55,467 nucleotides of DNA, from positions 1 to 55,467 of the IMG/VR virus record IMGVR_UViG_3300033145_000719; one strand, 5' to 3'. A program made the position numbers and the translations under genes. Below are positions 42,597-51,259 of the stretch, piece by piece; positions within the stretch are counted from its first letter, which is position 1; each line of letters opens with the position of its first letter. The notes below the pieces were generated by a model that did not search any database, was not told the DNA's origin, and saw only the letters and a program-made list of their open reading frames with translations. The DNA comes from a virus.

Positions 42597-44400
42597 CACC
42601 TGTAACACCTCCTGATTGCTGTAACGGCCTTCTGTAGGCCGCCTGTTGCTGTTGTAACATACTTCTATGTGCCGCATCGTGTGCCCTAAACAACTCCTTG
42701 CGTTCTTCATCCAAATCCTCATACTGTGCTGTCTTTCTGAAGCGGTTGTGCTCGACTATATGGACAGCATGGTTGTGGTAATCTTCAACCTCTGCGTATT
42801 CACCTCCTAACATCCTTTGAATTTCACGTTGTGCCTGGCTCTTATCCAGCTCAATATCCTGGTAAATTTCCTGATTAGTGCCATAATCGCTAAGCCGCAG
42901 AAGCAGGCTTGGGTCTTGCAGTATCCCTCTATCCCAAAGCTCGTAAAGCTCCTGCTGCTGCTGTATCCGAGACTTCGGTAGGGTCGAGAAAGGTTTTACC
43001 CTGACATCCGCATCCGCCGGAATATCCCGCGCTTTGAAAAGCTCTGTCTGCCAAGTCCTATCCTCACCCACGATACGGATAATGCGAGGCACTGTGTAGT
43101 ATTTTCTAGCCAACTTCAAAGCTGCACTCATCGCATGGCCAACCATACTCTCAAATGCCCTGGCTGTAACCGCTAAGCGGGTCTCATCCTGCTCCAATAG
43201 ATAAGCCACCTGCGCCGCAGAACGCACCCCTCTGGGAACAACTCCCCGCGAAACCTCACTAATGCCGGAAATATCGTCCCGTTCCTGCCAGAGCCGCATC
43301 AATATATTCATGGTAGCCTGGTTAAATGGCTCAATCTTAACCTGATCTATCTCACCACTGACCAACGGGTTATAGTACATTACCTCCCCCGGCTCAAACT
43401 TTGGTGGCTCCAAGAAGGCGTTCACCGGGGCCTTTAGCGGAGGGCTAGACAGCTTCGAGGTATTCTCCACAACATCGCTTCGTATCTTGTTGTACATCAC
43501 ATTAACTTGTCTCAGATAGCTGACCACGCTCTCGCCGTATAGACTATCAACTACCGGGATATGCTGCATAGCGTAGTACGGAATAGGGCAAATGTCGTAA
43601 TAAGGATTGTCACCCGCGTAAAGCTCCTTTTTTCCTGCTATGACCGCATACCTGCCGTTCGGGTATTTGACACTCGGTTTCTCCCAATACTCCTTGACTA
43701 AAACGGAGGGTAGACTATTTCCAGCCCCGTAGTGGTCGCTCCTTCCGTCAAACAACGTATCCTCGCCAACTACACCCCTTGTTGTAACAGCGTCAGAAGA
43801 AACGCGCTCGCCATACTTCTGCTTCACGTAATCCGGCGACCGCAGGCGAGCCTGAATTATCCAGGATGCCTCTTCCAAAGACCTGGCAAAGGGATCAATA
43901 AACAGCTCGAAAGGCGAGCAGTAGTCTATCAGGACCTCTCCCAGAGGGTAACGCTTCCCACTGACATTTGTTACAGGTCCAGCAGTAGGGTCGTAATACA
44001 CCTTGACAAAGCCAGTCCCACACACCAGACACCACAACAGCGCCCTCTTAAACGACTCGTCATAATGCTTCGTATCCCAGAGATAGTCCAAGAACATTTT
44101 ACCTATCTTGGACTTTGCTACGTCGTCCCTGTCAGTAGTAGTCGCTTTCACCCAATACGTTGGGCGGCTGCGGGTGAGCTTGGCGTACTCAATCCTCACC
44201 ACAGGCATAATTATATTCGCTGTCAAACGCGGCTTACGGTCATTAGGAACCCAATCAACCACGCGCCTGGCGTACTTGTCGTACACTACCCACTGCCTGT
44301 TACGATAAAAAGAGAGGTCGAGCTTCCATGACCTCTCACATCCACTCCGCCGCTGCTTCACCTGCTTAAACTTTTTATTTATATCATTGACAAGACCCAT
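42589..44400 (-). CDS. Portal protein, P22-like
   Basis: 603 aa. It begins with a charged helix, then SFYRNRQWVVYDKYARRVVD, LTANIIMPVVRIEYAKLTRSR and a core with WCLVCGTGFVKVYYDPTAG. Further marks are SLYGESVVSYLRQVNVMYNK and DDISGISEVSRGVVPRGVRS, typical of podovirus portals. The basic/Gln-rich C-terminus (SMLQQQQAAYRRPLQQ) fits the long P22 barrel end. Twelve copies would form the DNA channel. It lies downstream of terminase and upstream of scaffold. Confidence 0.85.
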   Translation of the reverse strand: MGLVNDINKKFKQVKQRRSGCERSWKLDLSFYRNRQWVVYDKYARRVVDWVPNDRKPRLTANIIMPVVRIEYAKLTRSRPTYWVKATTTDRDDVAKSKIGKMFLDYLWDTKHYDESFKRALLWCLVCGTGFVKVYYDPTAGPVTNVSGKRYPLGEVLIDYCSPFELFIDPFARSLEEASWIIQARLRSPDYVKQKYGERVSSDAVTTRGVVGEDTLFDGRSDHYGAGNSLPSVLVKEYWEKPSVKYPNGRYAVIAGKKELYAGDNPYYDICPIPYYAMQHIPVVDSLYGESVVSYLRQVNVMYNKIRSDVVENTSKLSSPPLKAPVNAFLEPPKFEPGEVMYYNPLVSGEIDQVKIEPFNQATMNILMRLWQERDDISGISEVSRGVVPRGVRSAAQVAYLLEQDETRLAVTARAFESMVGHAMSAALKLARKYYTVPRIIRIVGEDRTWQTELFKARDIPADADVRVKPFSTLPKSRIQQQQELYELWDRGILQDPSLLLRLSDYGTNQEIYQDIELDKSQAQREIQRMLGGEYAEVEDYHNHAVHIVEHNRFRKTAQYEDLDEERKELFRAHDAAHRSMLQQQQAAYRRPLQQSGGVTGEF

Positions 44401-44418
44401 CTAAGGCCCCCCAATCAT

Positions 44419-44682
44419 TTACACACCTACATCCGATATTCCAAACTCTTCTTCAGACCGCACTTCTCCCTGTTGAGGTTGCTTCAGCTGCTTTTCTATA
44501 ACATCGGCCTGCTTAAACTCTGTAAAGTCTCGTGCCATCAACCTGTCCAAGAGGCTGTCACGTTCCTCCTTAAACTCCAATATCAGCACCTTCACCCTGT
44601 TCCAATGAGCACGATCATGTAAAAACAGAAAAGCCATCGTTACCAGCCAACAAAAAATAACCGCGTACATTGCTGCGGTCAC
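44419..44682 (-). CDS. Small membrane-anchored protein, 87 aa
   Basis: One N-terminal transmembrane segment (MYAVIFCWLVTMAFLFL) is followed by a soluble helical part (EERDSLLDRLMARDFTEFKQ). GTG start; its first bases overlap the upstream stop. Function unknown; it may be a phage membrane accessory protein placed between terminase and portal. Confidence 0.55.
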   Translation of the reverse strand: MTAAMYAVIFCWLVTMAFLFLHDRAHWNRVKVLILEFKEERDSLLDRLMARDFTEFKQADVIEKQLKQPQQGEVRSEEEFGISDVGV

Positions 44683-44984
44683 TTCTTCTCACCTTCTTTC
44701 CCACACTTCTTGACGTGCGCAAGGAACTTACCTATGTTGGCAAATTCCTCACCGCACTTTTTACATACACGCACGACTTCCCCTTCCTTATCTACCTCTA
44801 AATCCTCTTCTTCCTCCCCAATTTCCTCAGTAGTCTCCTCTAGGTAAGGCTTCACGACTTCCACTACATCACGCACGCAGTCAAAGCATAGCCCATCGAA
44901 ACCTATCATTACAGCTTTGCCACGTATAAATTCCCTGCATAACAAACAAGCCCCGAAATACTCAGCCACCTCTGCTTTAGGCAT
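44679..44984 (-). CDS. Zinc-finger protein, 101 aa
   Basis: An N-terminal pair CLLCREF and CFDCVRDV, and a C-terminal C2HC finger (CKKCGEEFANIGKFLAHVKKC) separated by an acidic stretch (EEEEDLEVDKEGE). It probably binds nucleic acid or protein through zinc. Start ATG behind AGGAAAGG. Role unknown. Confidence 0.6.
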   Translation of the reverse strand: MPKAEVAEYFGACLLCREFIRGKAVMIGFDGLCFDCVRDVVEVVKPYLEETTEEIGEEEEDLEVDKEGEVVRVCKKCGEEFANIGKFLAHVKKCGKEGEKK

Positions 44985-45175
44985 TAACCTTTCCTCCCTT
45001 TACTAAGCCTACGCAAAATAGCCGCCCGACGGTGCGGGTCGTCAATCCTCCTAGCCCCCTCACGTGCCTTATCATATGCAATAGCTGTAGCCTGCTTAGC
45101 ATCATAACCAGCTCCAATAAGCTCCCGTATGTTCTGTGAAATTGTTTTTTGTGAGTACCCACTCTTTAGTGGCAT
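44984..45175 (-). CDS. Small conserved phage protein ([15 protein letters not shown] type), 63 aa
   Basis: The sequence [20 protein letters not shown] and [15 protein letters not shown] belongs to a widespread group of short phage proteins found near portal and terminase genes, of unknown function. The C-terminus is basic. GGAGGTTTTGTT precedes the ATG. Its stop overlaps the next start. Confidence 0.62.
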   Translation of the reverse strand: MPLKSGYSQKTISQNIRELIGAGYDAKQATAIAYDKAREGARRIDDPHRRAAILRRLSKGRKG

Positions 45176-45220
45176 AACAAAACCTCCTAAAGAAAAGCTG
45201 TTTAACTAACGCCACCCTTG

Positions 45221-45421
45221 TTAGTTCAAATAAGGTAATAAATCATTAAATGAAAATGCAGTATAAGAAACACCATTAACATTGAGCCATTCTCTTACTT
45301 TATCAACTAAAAGGTGAGGAGTTTCTTTTGTAACTGCAATTGGATTATTAGGGTCATCTTCCACAGTCACAGTTTGTTGTAAAGCCCACTCAATCGCTTG
45401 CAAGGTTTCTTCCGGCATCAC
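45221..45421 (-). CDS. Small hypothetical protein, ~66 aa
   Basis: No family recognised. It begins with VMPEETLQAIEWALQQTVT and ends FSFNDLLPYLN. GGAGGTGTTTATT favours GTG 45421 (or ATG 45418) over the upstream ATG 45436, which is inside the ribosome site. Confidence 0.5.
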   Translation of the reverse strand: MMPEETLQAIEWALQQTVTVEDDPNNPIAVTKETPHLLVDKVREWLNVNGVSYTAFSFNDLLPYLN

Positions 45422-45437
45422 AATAAACACCTCCAAA

Positions 45438-46196
45438 CTATCTGTTCATGTATTCTTCTACAATTGATATACTTCCACTCGTAGGTGCTACACTAGCTTG
45501 AATTCTGTATTGTATTTGAGAAACATATCTTAAAACTGGGAAATCTTCTGGCGTAATCACAACCAATTTATTTGAATCAGCAGGAATCGTTACCTCATAA
45601 ATCGTTGTGCCATCCGATTTAACAAAAGTATTATACATACTCGAAATTATACGGGCAGAATCTTTAAAAGTTATGGTTACATCTTGGTCAAGAGTGCTAT
45701 AAATATAAACGGCAATAAATTTAGAATCTACTTTCAGGCTGTCTGCATATGTGTACACACTGGTATCAGTAATTGCTAGTGCATCAACAACAGTTTCTAG
45801 CGTTTTACTGCCCGTTAGTTGAATATTGCCTGGATTCCCTGAAGTAAACAGCTCTGTTCCAGAAGAGTCTATCAGCATCGTATCTAAGCGGTCGCTTACA
45901 ACGCCCTCAACTGTAATCTCCCCTCGTTTGTAATTACCTACCTTGGGACGCAAATGCGTAATGCCTAAAACGTCAAACCGCACAATATTCGGAGCCCGAA
46001 CCACGCTGTCATAAACCTGAGCACCACCGACCTTACCAATATATGGTAAGTAAGTGCTCCCACCGTCAATACTAGCCTCAAAATAAACCCCTGCGTCAAA
46101 ATCCCCACTAACAGACACTACAGCAGTAACCTTGCCTCGACAGTCCAAAGCAGTACCTGACCCGTTTGAAGTTACTGAATTCAACAACGTTGGCAT
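45438..46196 (-). CDS. Beta-rich virion protein (possible decoration protein), 252 aa
   Basis: All-beta composition with AVVSVSGDFDAGVYFEASID and DGGSTYLPYIGK, a pattern seen in phage structural proteins. It lies between terminase and portal. A capsid decoration or stabilising role is possible but not shown. ATG lies behind GGAGGCG. Confidence 0.5.
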   Translation of the reverse strand: MPTLLNSVTSNGSGTALDCRGKVTAVVSVSGDFDAGVYFEASIDGGSTYLPYIGKVGGAQVYDSVVRAPNIVRFDVLGITHLRPKVGNYKRGEITVEGVVSDRLDTMLIDSSGTELFTSGNPGNIQLTGSKTLETVVDALAITDTSVYTYADSLKVDSKFIAVYIYSTLDQDVTITFKDSARIISSMYNTFVKSDGTTIYEVTIPADSNKLVVITPEDFPVLRYVSQIQYRIQASVAPTSGSISIVEEYMNR

Positions 46197-46211
46197 TGAC
46201 TTCTCGCCTCC

Positions 46212-47945
46212 TTAACTGTAAGCTCCCAAACCTTCAACTAACCTCTCTTCTCTTACAGACTTCCGCCGTTTAATCAAAGGCGTTACCGCCTGCCTATCAC
46301 CATCACCTTGCGCAAGCTGTTGCACCTGCCCTCCAGCTCTAGGCATGTAAACTGCTGCCTCCCGCCTAACTTGAGCAGCTATCGCCATACTGATAACCCT
46401 ATCGTCCTTAGCACCCGCTACAGCCTCCAACTTATCTGAAGCAGTTTTTATAAAAGTAAGCATTTCATCTAGAGTATTCTTGTGCATGACTTTAATATCA
46501 TTGTTACGGAGGTCAGCTCTCAGGTTGTCAATAATCATCTTCTTCGTGCGTTTTGTAGTATCAAACCCAATTTTATTAACATCTTGCTTCTTAACCTTGT
46601 CATATACCTTACGCTGGTAAATCATTGTGTACCCTTTATCCCTTAGAGCCGTAGCAGCTGATAACCCGTGTCCTCCGGTAACCTCTATCGCTATTAGAGC
46701 ATTGTTATACCACATTCCTAGAAGATACAGGTCGTCAGCGAAGCTTGCAGGTTCTACCAGATAGTGTAAATGTGCAGCCTGCATTCCAGTTACTACGTCA
46801 AGGACATCTGCACTAGAATAATCACCTTCGCGATTAATAACTACACCAGAACCGACATCAGCACCTATAACATAAAAGCGCCCAGGTACAGGACGCTCAA
46901 AAACAAGCAGTTTATCAGTTTTCTGTGGCACAAAAACTACAGGTGCCAAGTCATTTTCTTGTCTCAAGAAACCTTTTGCAGGTTTGATGTCTTCTATCTT
47001 GCGTTTCTTCTGGTATATCATGTGCGGGTTAAATACCACAGACGCTTCTCGGATAAACGCTTCCTCTTCGGTTGCCGGGTATTCCTGTGCAAAAGCATCT
47101 TCGTCCCCGTTGTAGTCGTTCTCAATCACCCACTGCCGCCAGTATAACTGCTCGTCGTCGATTTCGCCTTTTTCGTACAGTTCCCGTAAGCTTTCCGGAC
47201 ATTCAACCTCAACACCTTCAGGAACTTCCATTCTGTAGTTATCGTCCCAATACCAAGGAAAAAACAGCGGAATATATTCATTTTTACCCTGCTTAGCCCT
47301 CGTGTAAGTGTCATAGAAATATCCTGCCGGCCCATTACCAGTAGACTCAAGAAAAACAGCTGTTTTATTGCTTTTAGGCACAGCGGCAAACAGTGACTTC
47401 AAGAGCCTATCCGTATCGGGATAAAACGCGACCTCGGACAAATGCAGCAAATGTATAGTCTGTGAACGTCCAGCTTCTTTGGAGTCTGCAGAGCTAATAG
47501 ACAATGACGAATAGTTGTGTTCAAACGTAATTTCAGTTTTTGTAAAGTATTTTTCCTGCACTCCTAGAACAGCCCTAAACCACTGCGGTAAGTGTTCTAC
47601 AGCATACCTAGTTATATCTAGGATATGTCTCGCAGCGTCTCCCTTCTCATGGGCCAATTCAAGCGCACTTAGGTAGCCTTCACGAAGAAGTCTCCATAAA
47701 ATATAAGCCTCAATCACTGTAGATATACCAAGCTGCCTGGCCTTCAAAATAATAATCCTTACTGGTTTTCCGGAACGCTGTTGTTGTTCAATACACTCTA
47801 CAAGTTTGCTTTGTGCTCTGTTCAAAACTAACGGCGCTGTAACACCATCTTTAGTAACTATATAAAAACAACGCCTAGCAAAATATTCAAAATTGCTAAG
47901 AGCTTTTTTAGATGCTTTAACAATAAGCTTAGTATCATTCATCAT
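46212..47945 (-). CDS. terL: Terminase large subunit
   Basis: 577 aa. The ATPase domain has RIIILKARQLGISTVIEAYI (variant Walker A), TIHLLHLSEVAFYPD (Walker B with Glu) and AVFLESTGNG (coupling motif). The nuclease domain has YVIGADVGSGV, IAIEVTGGHG and AGAKDDRVISMAIAA, supplying the acidic residues. It pumps DNA into the prohead. The first gene pair upstream is the putative small subunit region. The ATG overlaps the end of the upstream gene by 11 bases. Confidence 0.9.
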   Translation of the reverse strand: MMNDTKLIVKASKKALSNFEYFARRCFYIVTKDGVTAPLVLNRAQSKLVECIEQQQRSGKPVRIIILKARQLGISTVIEAYILWRLLREGYLSALELAHEKGDAARHILDITRYAVEHLPQWFRAVLGVQEKYFTKTEITFEHNYSSLSISSADSKEAGRSQTIHLLHLSEVAFYPDTDRLLKSLFAAVPKSNKTAVFLESTGNGPAGYFYDTYTRAKQGKNEYIPLFFPWYWDDNYRMEVPEGVEVECPESLRELYEKGEIDDEQLYWRQWVIENDYNGDEDAFAQEYPATEEEAFIREASVVFNPHMIYQKKRKIEDIKPAKGFLRQENDLAPVVFVPQKTDKLLVFERPVPGRFYVIGADVGSGVVINREGDYSSADVLDVVTGMQAAHLHYLVEPASFADDLYLLGMWYNNALIAIEVTGGHGLSAATALRDKGYTMIYQRKVYDKVKKQDVNKIGFDTTKRTKKMIIDNLRADLRNNDIKVMHKNTLDEMLTFIKTASDKLEAVAGAKDDRVISMAIAAQVRREAAVYMPRAGGQVQQLAQGDGDRQAVTPLIKRRKSVREERLVEGLGAYS

Positions 47946-48330
47946 TAGAATGCCCCTCAGTATCTATAGCATCATCAAAATCTCCTCGCAATTCTTGAAG
48001 TTCTTGTGATGACAAATTAACTTGTGTAGCGACGTTAACTACAGGCCCAGTTCGTTTCGCAGTATCCGTTATATCAAGGAGTATTCTAGCCGCATCAAGG
48101 CTTCCTTTCTTTGCCTTCTCTGTAACCTTGTCAATAACTTCAGGCAAATCCCTTGTAACTTTCACTGCTAATTTTGTTCGCATCAGCCTCAGATATTCTT
48201 CAGCTTCAGCAGCAGCCATAAAACAGTCCTGCAGTGAAACTTCCTTTGGCTCTGTAAAAAGCTTTTCGACAAACGCCTCAATGCTTTCAAAGTTCTTCAG
48301 CTGTGTATTCTGCTCCAACACTGGTTTCAT
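47935..48330 (-). CDS. Hypothetical terminase-region protein, 131 aa
   Basis: Helical, with EAFVEKLFTEPKEVSLQDCF and EAEEYLRLMRTKLAVKVTRD. It overlaps both its neighbours. It could be the small terminase subunit or an accessory factor; no helix-turn-helix is obvious. ATG 48330 lies behind GGCGGTG. Confidence 0.5.
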   Translation of the reverse strand: MKPVLEQNTQLKNFESIEAFVEKLFTEPKEVSLQDCFMAAAEAEEYLRLMRTKLAVKVTRDLPEVIDKVTEKAKKGSLDAARILLDITDTAKRTGPVVNVATQVNLSSQELQELRGDFDDAIDTEGHSNDE

Positions 48331-49045
48331 CGCTAACACCGCCTTTCAACCTATCCCGTAAAGCTAAGAGCTTCTCAAATTCCTGTTCGATATACCGGTT
48401 ATCTTCACATTGAAGCAGTTTCGCTACTCCTGCGAGAATTGCCAGGTCTTCCTCCGATAATGTCGTAACTAAACTGTATATCTGCCCAAACACTGAAGAC
48501 GATGTAACGTTTTTAAAAGGTCTAAACAGCGCTGCTATCGGTAAACCAACTATTTCGCAAATCCTGTGCAGCGCTCTAACTCTAACATAACACTTTTCCA
48601 TCGTAATACGGCATTTAAACAGCGGTACCATCCAGTCTTTCTTTTTAAATTGTGTTGCTTCAATAATATCTGCGGGGGACATTCCTTTCTTGTACCCTCG
48701 ACACACTATCTTGTACAGTGCCAGTCCGTCTGTTTTCTTAAAATAGTATTCCTCGTCAATCAACACTTCAGGTTCCACGTCCAACGCGTCAGCTACTCTT
48801 CCGATACGGTCCCACCGCATCCTTTCAGGGTACCTTGCTGGGCAAATCGATTTATCACCAAAATTCTTGTAAAAGAACGTGTTCACCGTGTTGTAACCCC
48901 GTGACAGAACTATTGCACGAATAGCGTTCCAGTCCAATTTGTACCGTGTCGTATTAGCCTTGTCCTGCCCTTTCCACCAACTGTGCTGCTCCCTAAACAG
49001 TTTTACTATCTCAGGTGTTATAGGCTTACCGTCAGTTCTAGCCAT
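48287..49045 (-). CDS. DNA-binding protein of the terminase region, possible small subunit, 252 aa
   Basis: First gene of the late operon. It contains MRWDRIGRVADALDVEPEVLI and YVRVRALHRICEIVGLPIAA, two helical segments that read like Cro/CI-type helix-turn-helix ends. That suggests two DNA-binding domains. Position directly upstream of the terminase suits a small terminase subunit, though a late regulator is an alternative. The ATG follows GGTGGTGATAGA and lies just after an intrinsic terminator. Confidence 0.5.
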   Translation of the reverse strand: MARTDGKPITPEIVKLFREQHSWWKGQDKANTTRYKLDWNAIRAIVLSRGYNTVNTFFYKNFGDKSICPARYPERMRWDRIGRVADALDVEPEVLIDEEYYFKKTDGLALYKIVCRGYKKGMSPADIIEATQFKKKDWMVPLFKCRITMEKCYVRVRALHRICEIVGLPIAALFRPFKNVTSSSVFGQIYSLVTTLSEEDLAILAGVAKLLQCEDNRYIEQEFEKLLALRDRLKGGVSDETSVGAEYTAEEL

Positions 49046-49062
49046 TCTATCACCACCAAAAG

Positions 49063-49085
49063 AAAAAGGCGCTTTAACAAGCGCC
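49063..49085 (-). terminator. Intrinsic terminator between late promoter and terminase operon
   Basis: On the minus strand GGCGCTT, loop GTTA, AAGCGCC is followed by TTTTTC. It lies only 18 bases before the first late gene and ~260 bases after a consensus promoter, so late transcription must pass or override it. Confidence 0.82.
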
Positions 49086-49109
49086 GTCTATAAGAAAGGA
49101 GTTGCAACC

Positions 49110-49304
49110 ATGAATCCAAACTTAAAAAGGAAGTTGTTCACTATGTTAGCTCAAACATACTAAGAAGCCCGACAGTGGAAAATCCCTTACCTCCACCGTC
49201 TAGGCAAGACAGTTGAATTCGACCTCTGGCACGCAGGCTTTGACCTCTCTCCTGTAGCCCTGCGTGCTGTGGAGGATATGTTTGAAGCGCACTGCAAACT
49301 GTGA
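49110..49304 (+). pseudogene. Small plus-strand ORF interrupted by one TAA
   Basis: AAAGGAGTTGCAACC precedes ATG 49110, which encodes MNPNLKRKLFTMLAQTY and then TAA at 49161. The same frame continues 46 codons (EARQWKIPYLHRLGKTVEFD, then LWHAGFDLSPVALRAVEDMF) to TGA 49302. The sequence after the TAA looks like a normal protein, so this is either a 64-codon gene broken by a nonsense change or read through. It runs against the late leader transcript. No family recognised. Confidence 0.45.
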
Positions 49305-49352
49305 TTTTACATAGCGTGTATACTGTGTGCGCACGTATGCAATTCTACTGTC

Positions 49353-49381
49353 ATTATACACACGTTTTGCAGTCTTGTCAA
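49353..49381 (-). promoter_or_regulatory. Perfect consensus sigma-A promoter for late genes (pR'-like)
   Basis: On the minus strand TTGACA (49381-49376) and TATAAT (49358-49353) are separated by exactly 17 bp. It lies at the 3' end of thyX and would start transcripts near 49346, heading into the leader/terminator and the terminase operon. Confidence 0.85.
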
Positions 49382-50049
49382 CTATTTTTTCGTGCATATC
49401 CGCAAGAAAATTCACCTTCCCGACATACACCTTCCGTCTCACACGATGGTCCAGCAATAGCAAACAGAATTGGAGCTACTTTACGCACTTCCTCCCTCAT
49501 CTTTACGGCCAGCTCTCTAATTTCCCACTGAGCACGATTGCAACATCGCAAGCGAAAGAAATTGTAGAGCGCACGAGCGTTCATAGAACAAACAATTTTA
49601 GTTTTAGTAGCATTAGGAAGAATGTAACGAGCATCTTCTTTAGGTATTCCAAGCTTTCCTAACTGCTCATAAGCATCCATAATTTTGTTAATTGCTTCTA
49701 CATATATCAATGACGCCTGTTCGTTCTCTATAATGCTTTTAGGAGTTACATAACTAAAGTCTGTTTCATTTACATAGCGCTGCGACCTTTGAGAGTAAGA
49801 AGCAATCCTATGCCTTACTAATTGATGGCTACACGCTCTGCTTATACCTTCAATAGAGAAAGTAAAATTGGCGTGCTCAAAAGGCGAAAGATGACCCAGT
49901 GAAATGAGTTTCTTTATAAGTTTTTCAACTTCAGCTTCAGTAAGTGTTTCTTTTAAATCAAGTGCTCCTGCCCCAGAATAACATAAACGTGCTGCCGATG
50001 CTACAACGCGTTCAGGTTCAGGCGTATGTGCAATTAGTTTTACTTTCAC
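49378..50049 (-). CDS. thyX: Flavin-dependent thymidylate synthase
   Basis: 223 aa from GTG 50049 (behind GGAGGTG). The ThyX motif is seen in LVRHRIASYSQRSQRY (RHR-x7-S). HLSPFEHANFTFSIEG and the C-terminal NARALYNFFRLRCCNRAQWE are also typical. It methylates dUMP to dTMP using FAD and methylenetetrahydrofolate, completing the pathway from dUTPase. It lies behind a strong promoter and next to the TGTWACA box region. The last codons overlap the late promoter. Confidence 0.95.
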   Translation of the reverse strand: MKVKLIAHTPEPERVVASAARLCYSGAGALDLKETLTEAEVEKLIKKLISLGHLSPFEHANFTFSIEGISRACSHQLVRHRIASYSQRSQRYVNETDFSYVTPKSIIENEQASLIYVEAINKIMDAYEQLGKLGIPKEDARYILPNATKTKIVCSMNARALYNFFRLRCCNRAQWEIRELAVKMREEVRKVAPILFAIAGPSCETEGVCREGEFSCGYARKNS

Positions 50050-50051
50050 AA

Positions 50052-50246
50052 CTACACCTCCATATACATCTTCACCCAACGGGAAGACCTGCGGATGTCA
50101 GGTCTGTGGGCTTTTCTGTTGTTACTGCGCCCACCTTTCCTACCACCAGACAAAACAACTACGGACGTTGAGCGAAATCTTGGAAGGACTTCCTCCAAGC
50201 CTTCAAATTTGTAATTTTGAAGTTTTGACGTATCAGTCTTTTTCAC
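50052..50246 (-). CDS. Small basic hypothetical protein, 64 aa
   Basis: Strongly basic (GGRKGGRSNNRKAHRPDIRR), which suggests nucleic-acid binding. GTG start behind GGGGGAAACG. Its stop is 2 bases before the thyX start, so the two are coupled. No family recognised. Confidence 0.5.
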   Translation of the reverse strand: MKKTDTSKLQNYKFEGLEEVLPRFRSTSVVVLSGGRKGGRSNNRKAHRPDIRRSSRWVKMYMEV

Positions 50247-50260
50247 TCAACGTTTCCCCC

Positions 50261-50485
50261 TTATTTTTCACGTTCCAATACCCACTCCACTGCTTTAGCA
50301 GCGGTATCTTCAGAGGTATCTGCCCAAAAATCTTCTCGTATCCCTGCTACTCCTTTTCCTTTTTCAAGCAAAATAAACTTGCAGTCACACCTCGAAGTTC
50401 TTGTTAGAACCCATGTGAACCCCCGCTCTTCCAACCACTCCAGCAGGTCAGGGAGGGTAGGGAGCCAAAGGCATTTTTCCGCCAC
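50261..50485 (-). CDS. Hypothetical protein, 74 aa
   Basis: Small globular protein (LPTLPDLLEWLEERGFTWVL, ending AAKAVEWVLEREK), with no family recognised. It resembles short phage proteins with a single alpha/beta domain. GTG start 50485 with GGTGGTGGG upstream. It is the first gene behind the thyX-operon promoter. Confidence 0.55.
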   Translation of the reverse strand: MAEKCLWLPTLPDLLEWLEERGFTWVLTRTSRCDCKFILLEKGKGVAGIREDFWADTSEDTAAKAVEWVLEREK

Positions 50486-50535
50486 TTCATAAGTGTACCC
50501 ACCACCATGATTAATTGGAGTTTGTTTCTACTTAT

Positions 50536-50564
50536 ATTGTATATACATATCGTGATTATGTCAA
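50536..50564 (-). promoter_or_regulatory. Sigma-A promoter of the thyX operon
   Basis: On the minus strand TTGACA (50564-50559), 17 bp, TACAAT (50541-50536). Start site near 50529, just upstream of the 74-aa gene. The TGTWACA boxes begin 38 bp upstream of the -35. Confidence 0.8.
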
Positions 50565-50601
50565 CTGTGTTAATTGGTGTGTGTGTGTCACCAGTTAGGT
50601 T

Positions 50602-51119
50602 TGTTACAGCCGAAACCCTTGTGCTGTAAGGGATGTAACAAATGTAACAGACCGGTTTTTGGGTCTGTTACATTTTCAGCCCTTATGTATCAATGGATGT
50701 AACAAATGTAACAAATGTAACAGACCCTATTATATTTTCTTAAATAAAAAATATATATATAAGTACTCATTAGGGTTTGTTACAGTACTAGCAGTGTAAG
50801 TTACATAGTTACATTGTGTCTGTCAGTGGTGGATATTTTTGTTCAATGTAACAAACCCCCCTTAAATAAGTCTGTTACATTTTTGAGTTTGTTACATCCC
50901 TTGTGCCGCAAGGGTTTGAGCGTGTAACAAACCTAAAACGGGTTTGTTACATTTGTTACACTAAAATTTGGAAATCCGTGAAAGCCTTGTGTATCAATGC
51001 TTAAGAGATTTGTTAATTTCTGTAAAGTTTTTTGAAAATGTAACAGACTTGTGAAATGTAACAGACCTGAGCGTTTTTGTAAACGTGTGCGGTTTGTTAC
51101 ATTTGTTACATCTGTTACA
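50602..51119. repeat. Nineteen TGTWACA boxes
   Basis: TGTAACA or TGTTACA starts at 50602, 50634, 50643, 50666, 50698, 50707, 50716, 50778, 50847, 50873, 50890, 50923, 50945, 50954, 51039, 51057, 51095, 51104 and 51113. Runs such as 50698/50707/50716 and 51095/51104/51113 are spaced exactly 9 bp. Confidence 0.8.
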
Positions 51120-51259
51120 TTAAAGTGTTAAAGTGTCCACCGGGGAAGGTCATTTTGTTAGGAAATTCTGGAATTATGTTGGAAAAGTTTCGGATATGTG
51201 TTGGGAGGTGTATTGCCCACCCGCCATTCGCCCCACCCGCAGACCGGGGTACCCGTCCA

